From: a virus
Reading direction: 5' to 3' (one strand)
Length of the DNA stretch: 20,194 nt
IMG/VR virus record: IMGVR_UViG_3300017751_000334
Span: 1-20,194 of that record
A program made the translations under genes and the position numbers. Position 1 is the first letter of the stretch, and each line of letters begins with the position of its first letter. Below the pieces are notes generated by a model that saw only the letters and a program-made list of their open reading frames with translations, did not search any database and had not been told where the DNA came from. This document shows, one piece after another, positions 13,781 to 19,884 of this stretch.

Positions 13781-13914
13781 TGTTCTACCTATGTTCTCAC
13801 TCGCTGGCTTCATGCTGTCTTTATATATACAAAAAAAAATAATGAGGCTTGGCATGATGCAAAGCATGAATGGCAGGAATCAGCCAATCTTAAAAAACTT
13901 TACCAGCTAACCTA

Positions 13915-14180
13915 TTGAAAATAAACGATAAGCCAAAATAATTCAAAAAAATGCAAAATATCGCTTGCAATTAAAAACAAGGCATGGTCATATAGTCATA
14001 ACGAAACGGCAACCGCAAAACGCAAACGCCGAATCGCTAGGGAATAACCCGCCATGTTATAGGTGCTATAACCCCAAGATAAGGCGCAAGCCTTTAGGAA
14101 AGCAAAAAGCCTAAAGCAAGCGGCAAAAGCCCGAAAAAAACTAAGGCAAGGCAATGGCCTAAAGATTGCACAAAAAAGGA
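13915..14180. other. A-rich, T-poor non-coding segment
   Basis: The plus strand here is strikingly depleted in T; for example 14101-14160 has 28 A and 4 T by my count, and 13921-13980 has 34 A and 12 T. All ATG codons I checked are followed quickly by stops. A CTTTAGG/CCTAAAG inverted pair lies at about 14092-14117. It may be an untranslated leader or part of the origin. Confidence 0.55.
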
Positions 14181-14181
14181 T

Positions 14182-14209
14182 TTGACAAGCGCCTTCAATT
14201 TTGTAAAGC
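14182..14209 (+). promoter_or_regulatory. Putative promoter upstream of the first plus-strand gene (weak)
   Basis: A perfect TTGACA (14182-14187) lies in the phrase GGATTTGACAAGC; a poor -10 candidate, TAAAGC, follows at 16 bp. The same phrase (AGATTTGACAAGC) recurs at 14516-14527, upstream of the next gene, which suggests a shared promoter or activator element. Confidence 0.38.
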
Positions 14210-14266
14210 TAGTCGCAACATAACCCGCCAAGCGTGCAAACGCTGGCAATGAAAGAGAGGCTTGCT

Positions 14267-14506
14267 ATGGCAAGGCTAGGTAAAAGAGAGCGTGCCGAAA
14301 AGCGTGCGAGAATTGCCCGAATTATTAGGGCAGAACATTCGATGGGTCATAATGTATCAGCACATACCCATATCTATGAAGGCCGCAACGGGTCTAGGGC
14401 TACGCCAAGTTTTGGCAATAGCAGGTTTGAAAATCCAATGCACACTTGCCAGCGTGCCTATAGGGATTTTGAATCTGGCCTCACTAAGCAAAAAAGTTTT
14501 GGATAA
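14267..14506 (+). CDS. Small basic hypothetical protein, first gene of the plus-strand module
   Basis: 79 residues from the ATG at 14267, with AGAGAGG seven bases upstream; a GTG at 14234 in frame would give 90 residues but has no Shine-Dalgarno. The N-terminus is strongly basic and helical (ARLGKRERAEKRARIARIIR). The rest is Gly/Ser/His/Asn-rich (AHTHIYEGRNGSRATPSFGN) with no recognisable family. The basic helix could bind nucleic acid. Two TTGGCA-type half-sites in opposite orientation lie inside the gene (about 14404-14416). Confidence 0.6.
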   Translation: MARLGKRERAEKRARIARIIRAEHSMGHNVSAHTHIYEGRNGSRATPSFGNSRFENPMHTCQRAYRDFESGLTKQKSFG

Positions 14507-14639
14507 GGCAAAAAAAGATTTGACAAGCTAAAACCTGCCGTGGTAGGTTAAGGCAAGCTAGGAAATGCCCTAGCGAAAAACAGCAAGTTTGGTGGCCGCA
14601 ATGGGTGGCAGTAAATCCAAACCATAGAAAGGATACGCC
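14507..14639 (+). promoter_or_regulatory. Leader with TTGACA box and hairpin before the glycosylase-like gene
   Basis: TTGACA at 14520-14525 is followed 18 bp later by TAGGTT with an upstream TG, a weak extended -10. A perfect 6-bp hairpin (GCTAGG/CCTAGC, 14557-14574) follows in the presumed leader. GAAAGGAT, 13 bases before the ATG at 14640, is the ribosome-binding site. Confidence 0.38.
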
Positions 14640-15239
14640 ATGAGTGTAGATAACATTCTGGCAGTGTATCGGCAAGCCACGCCCGATGAAAAGCGTGATG
14701 GTGTTGTCTGGTATGCTGAAGCATTGGCCTCTTGTATGAATATATCTAATGATACAAGTGTGCCTTTGCATATTGTAGTGGGCGTTTGTGCCGCTCTATC
14801 TCCAAACAATAAATGGGATAGAAATGTTCAAAATGCCCGTGATTTAATTGTCGCCTTTATCAATGGTGACTATATAGACAGCGTGAAGGTGTCAACCTAT
14901 CATGCGATGAAGCGCAAAGCGTGGGGAATTTTGGAAGCCATGCCCGACCATGACGGGGTAATTGCGCTTCTCAATGGTCAAAAAATTGTGTCATTCTATC
15001 GCAACATTGTGGGCGATGATACCTGCACAATAGATGGTCATGCCCGCAATATATACTATGGCGAGCGTGTCGGCTTGACTAATGACAAGTCGAATGTCGG
15101 CAAGCGTGAATATGCCGAAATCCAGTCGGCCTATGTCAAGGCTGGTAAAAAAGTGCGGCTCAATGGGCGTTCTCTCAAAGCCTTTGAAATGCAAGCCATT
15201 ACATGGGTCGCATGGCGGCGCATACATAATATCAAATAG
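14640..15239 (+). CDS. HhH-GPD-like DNA glycosylase-type protein
   Basis: 199 residues. It carries VGVCAALSPNNKWDRN (residues 47-62), a helical middle with YHAMKRKAWGIL, and then LLNGQKIVSFYRNIVGDD followed by TIDGHARNIYYGERVG. The last part parallels the HhH-GPD glycosylase signature, in which a Lys on the hairpin is followed about 17-20 residues later by the catalytic VD.H; here Lys115 and Asp132 fit. The family occurs in phages and bacteria (from memory, possibly DUF7178; unverified). It may excise modified bases from host or phage DNA. The glycosylase role is inference; the gene call is firm, with a GAAAGGAT ribosome-binding site. Confidence 0.72.
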   Translation: MSVDNILAVYRQATPDEKRDGVVWYAEALASCMNISNDTSVPLHIVVGVCAALSPNNKWDRNVQNARDLIVAFINGDYIDSVKVSTYHAMKRKAWGILEAMPDHDGVIALLNGQKIVSFYRNIVGDDTCTIDGHARNIYYGERVGLTNDKSNVGKREYAEIQSAYVKAGKKVRLNGRSLKAFEMQAITWVAWRRIHNIK

Positions 15240-15253
15240 AAAGTGTAACAAAA

Positions 15254-15430
15254 ATGCAACAGTTTATCGGATTATGGCAGATGCTGTCAGGCGTGGCCTG
15301 TGGCATTATTGCAACAGTAATGATTATTCACAATGTCAATAATGATATTGTGTATCATATGTTAGCCGCATGGCTGACTATATCTGGTATAGCCTTATCA
15401 TGTGTCGGGCTATATCTAGTTTCTAAATAG
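15254..15430 (+). CDS. Small two-span membrane protein (58 aa)
   Basis: 58 codons, starting MQQFIGLWQMLSGVACGIIA, with two hydrophobic segments (about residues 5-25 and 36-56) joined by a short polar turn (HNVNNDIVYH). The size and two-span layout fit a small holin or a membrane-acting host-takeover peptide, but no family is recognised. It is preceded by GAAAGTG exactly 15 bases before the ATG, as for the next two genes. Confidence 0.65.
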   Translation: MQQFIGLWQMLSGVACGIIATVMIIHNVNNDIVYHMLAAWLTISGIALSCVGLYLVSK

Positions 15431-15454
15431 ACACAAAAAGAAAGTGAGTATACA

Positions 15455-15658
15455 ATGCGTATTAAATCTTTAAATGATAACACACAAGGCTTCCGCTTCA
15501 ATATCGCTGGGGTGCAAGGTCTGTATCGCAAGCGCCAAGTTATCCGCCGCTATGGTGTGAAGCGTGGCGACAGCATGACTGCCCTGCACTTAGGCAAGCG
15601 CAGCCTGTATATTGAGGGCGGTATGTATCGCCGTGCCTTGCACAATCTGGCTGGCTAA
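15455..15658 (+). CDS. Small basic hypothetical protein (67 aa)
   Basis: 67 residues, Arg/Gly-rich, including GLYRKRQVIRRYGVKRGDSM and ALHLGKRSLYIEGGMYRRAL. The alternating pattern suggests a small beta-rich nucleic-acid-binding protein, for instance of the AP2/MerR-like kind seen in phage DNA-binding peptides; this is a guess. GAAAGTGAGTATACA directly precedes the ATG. No family recognised. Confidence 0.65.
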   Translation: MRIKSLNDNTQGFRFNIAGVQGLYRKRQVIRRYGVKRGDSMTALHLGKRSLYIEGGMYRRALHNLAG

Positions 15659-15665
15659 TCAGCTA

Positions 15666-15694
15666 TTGACAATCACCTAGCCATGTGATAAAAC
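15666..15694 (+). promoter_or_regulatory. Putative promoter TTGACA-17-TAAAAC
   Basis: TTGACA at 15666-15671, 17 bp, then TAAAAC at 15689-15694 (4 of 6 to TATAAT). It lies in the 65-base gap before the gene at 15724, which is otherwise one of the few gaps in this module. It could re-start transcription for the overlapping gene chain that follows. Confidence 0.5.
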
Positions 15695-15723
15695 TGGCTA
15701 CATAAATTGAAAGTGAGTATAAA

Positions 15724-15891
15724 ATGTCTAATATCTATTATGTAAAAAATGTATCTGAAGAATACGGCGGCACGCCTGCCTATGCCGTGGTGCATACGCA
15801 TGAGGGCGTGGTGTCTGTCTGGGATAGCCCCACCTTTGCCGATGCAATAGCTGAAGATTTAGAAATGGAGGCCGCTTATGGCATATGCTAA
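15724..15891 (+). CDS. Small hypothetical protein (55 aa)
   Basis: 55 codons beginning MSNIYYVKNVSEEYGGTPAY. The pattern (aromatic strand, acidic turn, VVHTHEGVVSVWDSP, then an acidic helix FADAIAEDLEMEAA) suggests a small alpha/beta protein. GAAAGTGAGTAT stands exactly 15 bases before the ATG, as in the preceding gene. Its last 14 bases overlap the next gene, and its 3' end supplies that gene's GGAGG. Function unknown. Confidence 0.65.
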   Translation: MSNIYYVKNVSEEYGGTPAYAVVHTHEGVVSVWDSPTFADAIAEDLEMEAAYGIC

Positions 15892-16174
15892 TCACAATTC
15901 AATTACAATCAAACTTGATAAGGTGTATTCAATATCACTTGTTCAGGGTAAGGCCGTTACGCCCTATGCAGATGACTATGCCGAAGTGGCACTTATCCGA
16001 ACCGATGATGTGTATAATGCCTTTGTGCCGCCTAACGCATGGTGTCCGATGTGGGTCGGTGAAGATTATTATGATGATGTGATTGTCGGTTGCGATGCGC
16101 ATGATGTATTAGAGCTACTGAACCATGCTAAAGAGTATGTTTTTGTAAAGGATAAACAAAATGTATCAGCATAA
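15878..16174 (+). CDS. Hypothetical acidic protein (98 aa)
   Basis: 98 residues with GGAGG nine bases upstream of the ATG. It has beta-type segments (SITIKLDKVYSISLVQG), an Asp/Tyr-rich centre (YADDYAEVALIRTDDVY, WVGEDYYDDVIVG) and a C-terminal helix (DVLELLNHAKEYVFV). Overlaps both neighbours by 14 bases. No family recognised; acidic small proteins of this sort in phage early regions often bind host proteins, which is inference only. Confidence 0.7.
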   Translation: MAYANHNSITIKLDKVYSISLVQGKAVTPYADDYAEVALIRTDDVYNAFVPPNAWCPMWVGEDYYDDVIVGCDAHDVLELLNHAKEYVFVKDKQNVSA

Positions 16175-16442
16175 CGAAGACGATATGTATGATGTATTCC
16201 ATGCGCTGGTAGAATTGACAGGCCATGACAGCTTCGCTGAAAAAGATTTGGAAGTGTATTATGGCGATGACTATGAGCAGCATGTAACCGATGCAATGGT
16301 CACAAAAGTATCAGACGAAACAGGTCTGGCGGTGTGGTATGTCCGTAACATACTGATAGACGATATACCCGAAGTGCGTGCAATGCACGGCAAGTGGTGT
16401 CACAAAACCCCCTATGGCATGCAGGAGTTTGCCGATGTCTAA
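16161..16442 (+). CDS. Hypothetical acidic protein (93 aa)
   Basis: 93 residues, beginning MYQHNEDDMYDVFHALVELT; largely helical, acidic at the N-terminus, with AMVTKVSDETGLAVWYVRNI in the middle, a pattern resembling a small winged-helix or helix-turn-helix core. The overlap with the upstream stop means coupled translation. No family recognised and no catalytic motif seen. Confidence 0.7.
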   Translation: MYQHNEDDMYDVFHALVELTGHDSFAEKDLEVYYGDDYEQHVTDAMVTKVSDETGLAVWYVRNILIDDIPEVRAMHGKWCHKTPYGMQEFADV

Positions 16443-16689
16443 AAACTGGATGAATGAAATCCATTGGAAAAACAACGAACACAAGCAGCTAGTGCGTCAC
16501 CTGTTCTGGGCAGATGCCTTTGCGGAGTATTCCGAAGTCTTCGCAGATGACAGAGATGCCGATGGCGATTTCTATCGTGAAGTAGGCCGCAAGGCGTGGC
16601 GTTTGGCGATGGACATCTGTGAGCGTGAAGGCTACCCAACAAACTTTCTAACCCCTGACTTGGAGAATAACGATGACCCAGAATACTGA
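16435..16689 (+). CDS. Hypothetical protein (84 aa)
   Basis: 84 residues from the ATG at 16435, which has AGGAG upstream; the frame is open further upstream, but that part is a shadow of the previous gene. It is helical and rich in Trp and acidic residues (FWADAFAEYSEVFADDRDAD, EVGRKAWRLAMDICEREGYP). It overlaps both neighbours. No family recognised. Confidence 0.68.
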   Translation: MSKNWMNEIHWKNNEHKQLVRHLFWADAFAEYSEVFADDRDADGDFYREVGRKAWRLAMDICEREGYPTNFLTPDLENNDDPEY

Positions 16690-16861
16690 AAAGCAAATGG
16701 TGATGGTATCATGCGAGACGCTGTGTGACCTACACCTAGCCGCCTATGACCACGACTACAAGAAATACCCAACCCTTGGTCGAGAAATTATGCTGGCTCA
16801 AGACGAAGCACGGCAGGCTCTATATGCTTGCGGCTGGTGGCAGAGTGGTGACGAAGACTAA
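16673..16861 (+). CDS. Hypothetical protein (62 aa)
   Basis: 62 residues, starting MTQNTEKQMVMVSCETLCDL; mostly helical with an HDYKKYPTLGREIMLAQDEA segment and a Trp-Trp acidic end. GGAG precedes the ATG. Overlaps the upstream gene by 17 bases, and its TAA shares a base with the next ATG. Function unknown. Confidence 0.65.
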   Translation: MTQNTEKQMVMVSCETLCDLHLAAYDHDYKKYPTLGREIMLAQDEARQALYACGWWQSGDED

Positions 16862-17022
16862 TGCTTACAATCCTTGCCACCATATTGGGTATCTTGTTTC
16901 TTGTGTTTCTCGCTATGACTATGTGGGAAGCAATCATGCAGGGCTTGATGCTCTTGATGTTAAACCCCGCCACGCTATTGACACTAATAGTTGTGTCAGT
17001 TATACTGGCAATTATATTTTGA
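16861..17022 (+). CDS. Small two-span membrane protein (53 aa), holin candidate
   Basis: 53 codons, MLTILATILGILFLVFLAMT then a short amphipathic turn (MWEAIMQG) and a second hydrophobic stretch (TLLTLIVVSVILAIIF). Almost the whole chain is membrane-embedded, with two spans. It overlaps the previous stop (TAATG). Such two-span peptides in phages are often holins; the endolysin is 2.1 kb downstream on the same strand, so the link is possible but not close. Confidence 0.65.
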   Translation: MLTILATILGILFLVFLAMTMWEAIMQGLMLLMLNPATLLTLIVVSVILAIIF

Positions 17023-17034
17023 AGGAGAAGGCAA

Positions 17035-17565
17035 ATGCCTAATCATTGCAACAACACACTGACAATTAAATCAGACAACGCAGGGTTACTTCGTAACCTT
17101 ATGAGCGACCTAACCAACGCCGAAGGAAACATGTATAGCTTCCTCGAAAAGCTAGTGCCATTCACTGATGACATTGCCAACAAGTGGGACTATGACTGGT
17201 GCGTTAGAAACTGGGGAACGAAGTGGGACATCTACGATGTAAACTATGCGTCCCTCGATGGCGACACGCTGGAGTTGTCCTTCATGTCTGCATGGTCGCC
17301 GCCAAGTGAGGCACTAGTGACAGGCATGCTCAAGCATGGCTACACCTTTGACCTGTATTACGAGGAAGGCGGTGCGTGCTTTATCGGACACACCGAAGGT
17401 GATGGCGAGTCTCACTTTGACCATTGCTGGGAAACATGGACTGATGCAGACCCGACCACATACATTCCTGACGATGTGCTTGATGCCTTCCCGTGGGTCG
17501 AACAAGACTGGCACGAATGGAAGCAGGAGCAAGCAGAGGAAGAACAGGGGTTGCAAGGTGCGTAA
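17035..17565 (+). CDS. Api92/DUF1281-like protein
   Basis: 176 residues. The N-terminus MPNHCNNTLTIKSDN, then YDWCVRNWGTKWDIYDVNY, LELSFMSAWSPPSEAL and the YEEGGACFIGHTEGD strand are hallmarks of the Api92-like/DUF1281 family, with a ferredoxin-like domain, found in phages and in mobile islands. The biochemical role is unknown. The C-terminus is a Gln/Glu-rich tail (HEWKQEQAEEEQG). A GAAGGAG Shine-Dalgarno precedes the ATG. It overlaps the next gene by 8 bases. Confidence 0.85.
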   Translation: MPNHCNNTLTIKSDNAGLLRNLMSDLTNAEGNMYSFLEKLVPFTDDIANKWDYDWCVRNWGTKWDIYDVNYASLDGDTLELSFMSAWSPPSEALVTGMLKHGYTFDLYYEEGGACFIGHTEGDGESHFDHCWETWTDADPTTYIPDDVLDAFPWVEQDWHEWKQEQAEEEQGLQGA

Positions 17566-17704
17566 TTACAAAGTAATAATGACAATCGAGCAATGGGTCG
17601 AAGCCCAAGACGAAGACGAGGCTGCGGAACTTGCAAAGGAAAACTTTGAGTATAGTGACTTACACTATGCCGAATTAGACGTAGAGGAACAGGAAAATGC
17701 CTAA
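17558..17704 (+). CDS. Small acidic protein (48 aa)
   Basis: 48 residues from a GTG at 17558; that start keeps the natural N-terminus (M)RNYKVIMTIEQWVEAQDED, whereas the open frame upstream is a shadow of the DUF1281-like gene. A Shine-Dalgarno-like AGGGG lies upstream. The pattern of YKV.MTIEQWVEA.DEDEA is common in short phage proteins of unknown role. It is very acidic. An alternative start is the ATG eight codons in. Confidence 0.6.
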   Translation: MRNYKVIMTIEQWVEAQDEDEAAELAKENFEYSDLHYAELDVEEQENA

Positions 17705-17906
17705 GAAATACACAGCACTAGCCGAAATGAGCGTGGCTTATGAGGTTGAGTTTGACGAAGACGAAATCCCCGCAGGCATGGACGAGTGGGAGTATGCCCA
17801 CCACCTTGCCGAACAAGGTGCTTACATAGAGTGTAAGAACGGCGGGGACTTCAAGATATATGACGTAGTTTCTGACACAGTAAAACTTAAAGGATTTGAC
17901 AAATGA
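17697..17906 (+). CDS. Small acidic hypothetical protein (69 aa)
   Basis: 69 residues: PKKYTALAEMSVAYEVEFDE, an acidic linker, a helix (EWEYAHHLAEQGAYIECKNG) and a final strand (FKIYDVVSDTVKL). This beta-alpha-beta layout resembles the neighbouring 48-residue protein, but they do not align clearly. It overlaps both neighbours by 4-8 bases. No named family recognised. Confidence 0.68.
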   Translation: MPKKYTALAEMSVAYEVEFDEDEIPAGMDEWEYAHHLAEQGAYIECKNGGDFKIYDVVSDTVKLKGFDK

Positions 17907-18391
17907 TGCAAGCAATATTGATTGACCCATACACCCAGACCATTGAGGTGGTCGAGTATTCGGGTGACTACAAAGACATCTCTGCCATGCTAGGGTGTGA
18001 CTTATTTACAACAGTCTACGCAGAAATGCCAGACACTATATATGTGGATGACGAGGGATTGTATGTCGAAGACCAAAGGTTCTTCAAGCTGAAAGGCTAT
18101 CCGCAGCCTCTGGCTGGTCGTGGCCTTGTGCTTGGCAGCACCGATGATGGTGACTCTACTGATTGTGTGTCCAGCCTACAGGATATACTAGATATAGTAG
18201 AGTTCTGCCCAGAAGGCACAAGTGTAAAGCCAATGATGACTGTGCATCCGCTTGAAGATGTTGACACCCTGTCGGACAACGAATTGTTGGAGCATCTTGG
18301 TGTGTTGAAGGAAGAATTGCAGGTGTCGAAAGCAATGATAGAAAAAGCTATGCTTCGCATGTTGCATGGCGGAAAGGGGTATGAAAACTAA
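17903..18391 (+). CDS. DUF3846 protein
   Basis: 162 residues. ILIDPYTQTIEVVEYSGDYK, MLGCDLFTTVYAEMPDTIYV, DDEGLYVEDQRFFKL and LAGRGLVLGSTDDGD are the DUF3846 signature, a family frequent in phages and mobile elements with no known function. The family domain fills residues 1-~95; the rest is a coiled-coil-like helical tail (LEHLGVLKEELQVSKAMIEK). Starts at ATGATG overlapping the previous stop. Confidence 0.85.
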   Translation: MMQAILIDPYTQTIEVVEYSGDYKDISAMLGCDLFTTVYAEMPDTIYVDDEGLYVEDQRFFKLKGYPQPLAGRGLVLGSTDDGDSTDCVSSLQDILDIVEFCPEGTSVKPMMTVHPLEDVDTLSDNELLEHLGVLKEELQVSKAMIEKAMLRMLHGGKGYEN

Positions 18392-18492
18392 TGCTTGACA
18401 TACCACTATCAATATCATATATTGAAATCGGAATCCTGATTGGCGTGTGGCTTAACACAACAATCAACGTGTATAATTTTATGAAAGGATAG
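18391..18492 (+). CDS. Putative small single-span membrane peptide (33 aa)
   Basis: 33 codons, starting MLDIPLSISYIEIGILIGVW. One hydrophobic span (about residues 9-22), then a polar C-terminus (LNTTINVYNFMKG). The ATG shares a base with the previous stop (TAATG). The gene fills the gap to the next gene with no non-coding space, which supports it despite its size. Unknown role; an accessory membrane or lysis peptide is possible. Confidence 0.5.
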   Translation: MLDIPLSISYIEIGILIGVWLNTTINVYNFMKG

Positions 18493-18495
18493 CCT

Positions 18496-18783
18496 GTGGC
18501 TAGATATGAAGTTTCGTTTGTGATTGACACAGACATTGAAGATGTGGGGCAGCAGCCGTGGTGGCCTATCATCGGTGAAGAACCTATGCCTGTTGAGTGG
18601 CTGGAGTATGTAATGGTTCGTGACCTTACACCAGATGAACAGGTATTGGATGTGGAGTTCATGCCTGATACAATTAATGTGATTGACATGTGCTACAAGG
18701 AAGAACCTAAACCTACACTGGAGTTAGTGGTGAACAATGATGACAAAAATACTGAACATCCCGAAGTTCCTGAAAAGGAATAA
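18496..18783 (+). CDS. Hypothetical acidic protein (95 aa)
   Basis: 95 residues from a GTG with GAAAGGAT 13 bases upstream, the same box and spacing as two other genes here. The sequence is beta-alpha patterned (ARYEVSFVIDTDIEDVGQQP, PVEWLEYVMVRDLTPDEQVL), acidic, with a Pro/Glu-rich tail that overlaps the next gene by 47 bases. No family recognised. Confidence 0.68.
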   Translation: MARYEVSFVIDTDIEDVGQQPWWPIIGEEPMPVEWLEYVMVRDLTPDEQVLDVEFMPDTINVIDMCYKEEPKPTLELVVNNDDKNTEHPEVPEKE

Positions 18784-18904
18784 AACAAAAGCCCGAAACA
18801 AAGCGGCTATTGCCCTGATGGAAGGGCAGAACAAACCCCAAGTAATCCCTGCCAAGAAAGGCAAGGGCAGCTATAAACGAAAAGGAAAACATAGTGCCGA
18901 ATAA
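18737..18904 (+). CDS. arfA: ArfA-like alternative ribosome-rescue factor
   Basis: 55 residues from ATG 18737 (or 54 from the adjacent ATG). The C-terminal motif KKGKGSYKRKGKH (residues 40-52) is the hallmark of ArfA, which in E. coli reads KKGKGSYMRKGKH, and the preceding AAIALMEGQ helix parallels the ArfA AIEALL helix. ArfA enters ribosomes stalled at an mRNA end and recruits RF2 to free the peptide. The chain stops three residues after KGKH, so the longer E. coli tail is absent, resembling its processed active form. A phage copy could rescue ribosomes on mRNA broken during takeover. Overlaps both neighbours. Confidence 0.68.
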   Translation: MMTKILNIPKFLKRNKTKARNKAAIALMEGQNKPQVIPAKKGKGSYKRKGKHSAE

Positions 18905-19073
18905 ACACACTAAAATGTTCCGCCCGTGGTATGAGGACAATGTTCTTAGCCCATGGCGGAAGGTAAAAACTGGTGACAAATCATACACTTACGAGAAGGT
19001 GAAGCACATCAAGGCTCACAAAGATGAGCGGCTTGGTCGTGAGTGGGAGCATGAAAGGATTTGGAATGATTGA
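18894..19073 (+). CDS. Small basic hypothetical protein (59 aa)
   Basis: 59 codons from a GTG at 18894, preceded by AAAAGGA; an in-frame ATG at 18915 has no Shine-Dalgarno. The sequence is (M)PNKHTKMFRPWYEDNVLSP, WRKVKTGDKSYTYEKVKHIK and a charged helical end. It overlaps the ArfA-like gene by 11 bases and the endolysin by 8. Unknown family; basic and aromatic-rich, possibly nucleic-acid-binding. Confidence 0.55.
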   Translation: MPNKHTKMFRPWYEDNVLSPWRKVKTGDKSYTYEKVKHIKAHKDERLGREWEHERIWND

Positions 19074-19503
19074 AACATTCTTCGCTAATGCACTGATGTG
19101 TATGGCAATCAACATCTATCACGAAGCACGCAACGAGTCTGTCATTGGGCAGATTGCAGTCGGGCAGGTGGTGATGAATCGTGTTGACGATGCACGCTTT
19201 CCAAACACAGTGTGTGAAGTTATTACACATGGCAAGCACTACACAACCAAAGATGGCGCACGCTATCCAGTCAAAGACCGATGCCACTTTAGCTGGTATT
19301 GTGATGGGCTGGCTGATGTGCCGTTCAACAACAAAGCCTTTGAAGAGTCGCAAGAGATTGCAGCTATGGTGCTGGAGGGGTGGACAGGCACGTTCCTTGA
19401 GGGTGCTACACACTACCACGCCGACTACGTGTTCCCCACATGGGCGGCACATCACACGAAGATTGTTAAGATTGACAGTCATATTTTTTACAGGTGGGAT
19501 TAA
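19066..19503 (+). CDS. SleB-type cell-wall hydrolase (endolysin)
   Basis: 145 residues from the ATG at 19066 (AAAGGAT at the right distance); earlier in-frame starts at 19024 and 19051 lack good Shine-Dalgarnos. It has the Hydrolase_2/SleB pattern: NIYHEARNESVIGQIAVGQV, with the catalytic-type Glu20, VVMNRVDDARFPNTVCEVIT, CHFSWYCDG, EIAAMVLEGWTG, ATHYHADYVFPTWAA, KIDSHIFYRW. This family cleaves peptidoglycan and serves as an endolysin in many phages. Residues 3-16 are hydrophobic and could be a signal-anchor. It sits in the early-type module, away from the virion genes. Confidence 0.88.
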   Translation: MIETFFANALMCMAINIYHEARNESVIGQIAVGQVVMNRVDDARFPNTVCEVITHGKHYTTKDGARYPVKDRCHFSWYCDGLADVPFNNKAFEESQEIAAMVLEGWTGTFLEGATHYHADYVFPTWAAHHTKIVKIDSHIFYRWD

Positions 19504-19504
19504 G

Positions 19505-19687
19505 ATGACAAGTAACCTATGGGAAAAAGACCGCAAGCAACTCTTTAGAGAGTTGTATCACCAGTATATTGAAGAAGGCTACAGCCAGAAAGAAGCCAAG
19601 AAGCTGGCACGGGACGAGTCCACTGAAATATATTCAGACAGCGTAGAGTTTGCATTGGACGCAGCCGACATGGAGTTTGACCAGTGA
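19505..19687 (+). CDS. Small charged helical protein (60 aa)
   Basis: 60 residues, MTSNLWEKDRKQLFRELYHQ then YIEEGYSQKEAKKLARDEST, ending in an acidic helix (DAADMEFDQ). Follows the endolysin stop by one base, with AGGTGGGAT upstream. The frame is open upstream but overlaps the endolysin and is a shadow there. Helical; function unknown. Confidence 0.65.
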   Translation: MTSNLWEKDRKQLFRELYHQYIEEGYSQKEAKKLARDESTEIYSDSVEFALDAADMEFDQ

Positions 19688-19884
19688 AGCCGACACCAAT
19701 ACGAAAGCTAAAGAAGATGCCTGACTTTCATGGGCGGCTCTTCCACGAAGAAGACAAAGCATTCAAATGGATTGACCGCATGCAAAGAAAGATGAGAGCA
19801 GGTTACCTCTATGGACACCAGCCGTGGAAAGCAGAGGACAACACCTACCTAACCCTGGCCTACCTACACAGAGGAGAAGGTTAA
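19684..19884 (+). CDS. Small basic hypothetical protein (66 aa)
   Basis: 66 residues from a GTG whose first bases overlap the previous TGA (GTGA). KPTPIRKLKKMPDFHGRLFH, then a helix (FKWIDRMQRKMRAGYLYGHQ) and a short end. His/Lys/Arg-rich. It ends in TAATG shared with the next gene. No family recognised. Confidence 0.62.
   Translation: MKPTPIRKLKKMPDFHGRLFHEEDKAFKWIDRMQRKMRAGYLYGHQPWKAEDNTYLTLAYLHRGEG

Larger units (their letters stand above)
13116..14266. other. Intergenic control region between divergent modules; candidate replication origin
   Basis: This ~1.15-kb region separates the minus-strand virion module from the plus-strand module and has no convincing gene. Read left to right it contains a short inverted repeat, a plus-strand promoter, a ~180-nt gene-less unit ending in a terminator, the opposing terL promoter, a G-rich arm, paired TTGGCA repeats in 10-bp phase, AT-rich tracts (13525-13556 and 13668-13688), the complementary C-rich arm, and an A-rich segment. 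Repeats plus easily melted tracts at a point of gene divergence are the usual look of a phage origin, but no initiator gene is in the window. Confidence 0.6.

Noticed and set aside
13667-13918. Plus-strand ORF of 83 codons (and a second frame at 13722-13910) in the intergenic hub
   Set aside because: Starts at a GTG without Shine-Dalgarno, runs through AT-rich tracts and the phased TTGGCA repeats, and its composition (Trp/Tyr/Ile-rich, no pattern) looks like translated repeats.
17877-17906. GGATTTGACAAATG resembling the TTGACA promoter phrase
   Set aside because: It lies inside the end of a coding sequence and encodes the natural GFDK ending; no -10 box follows at a suitable distance.
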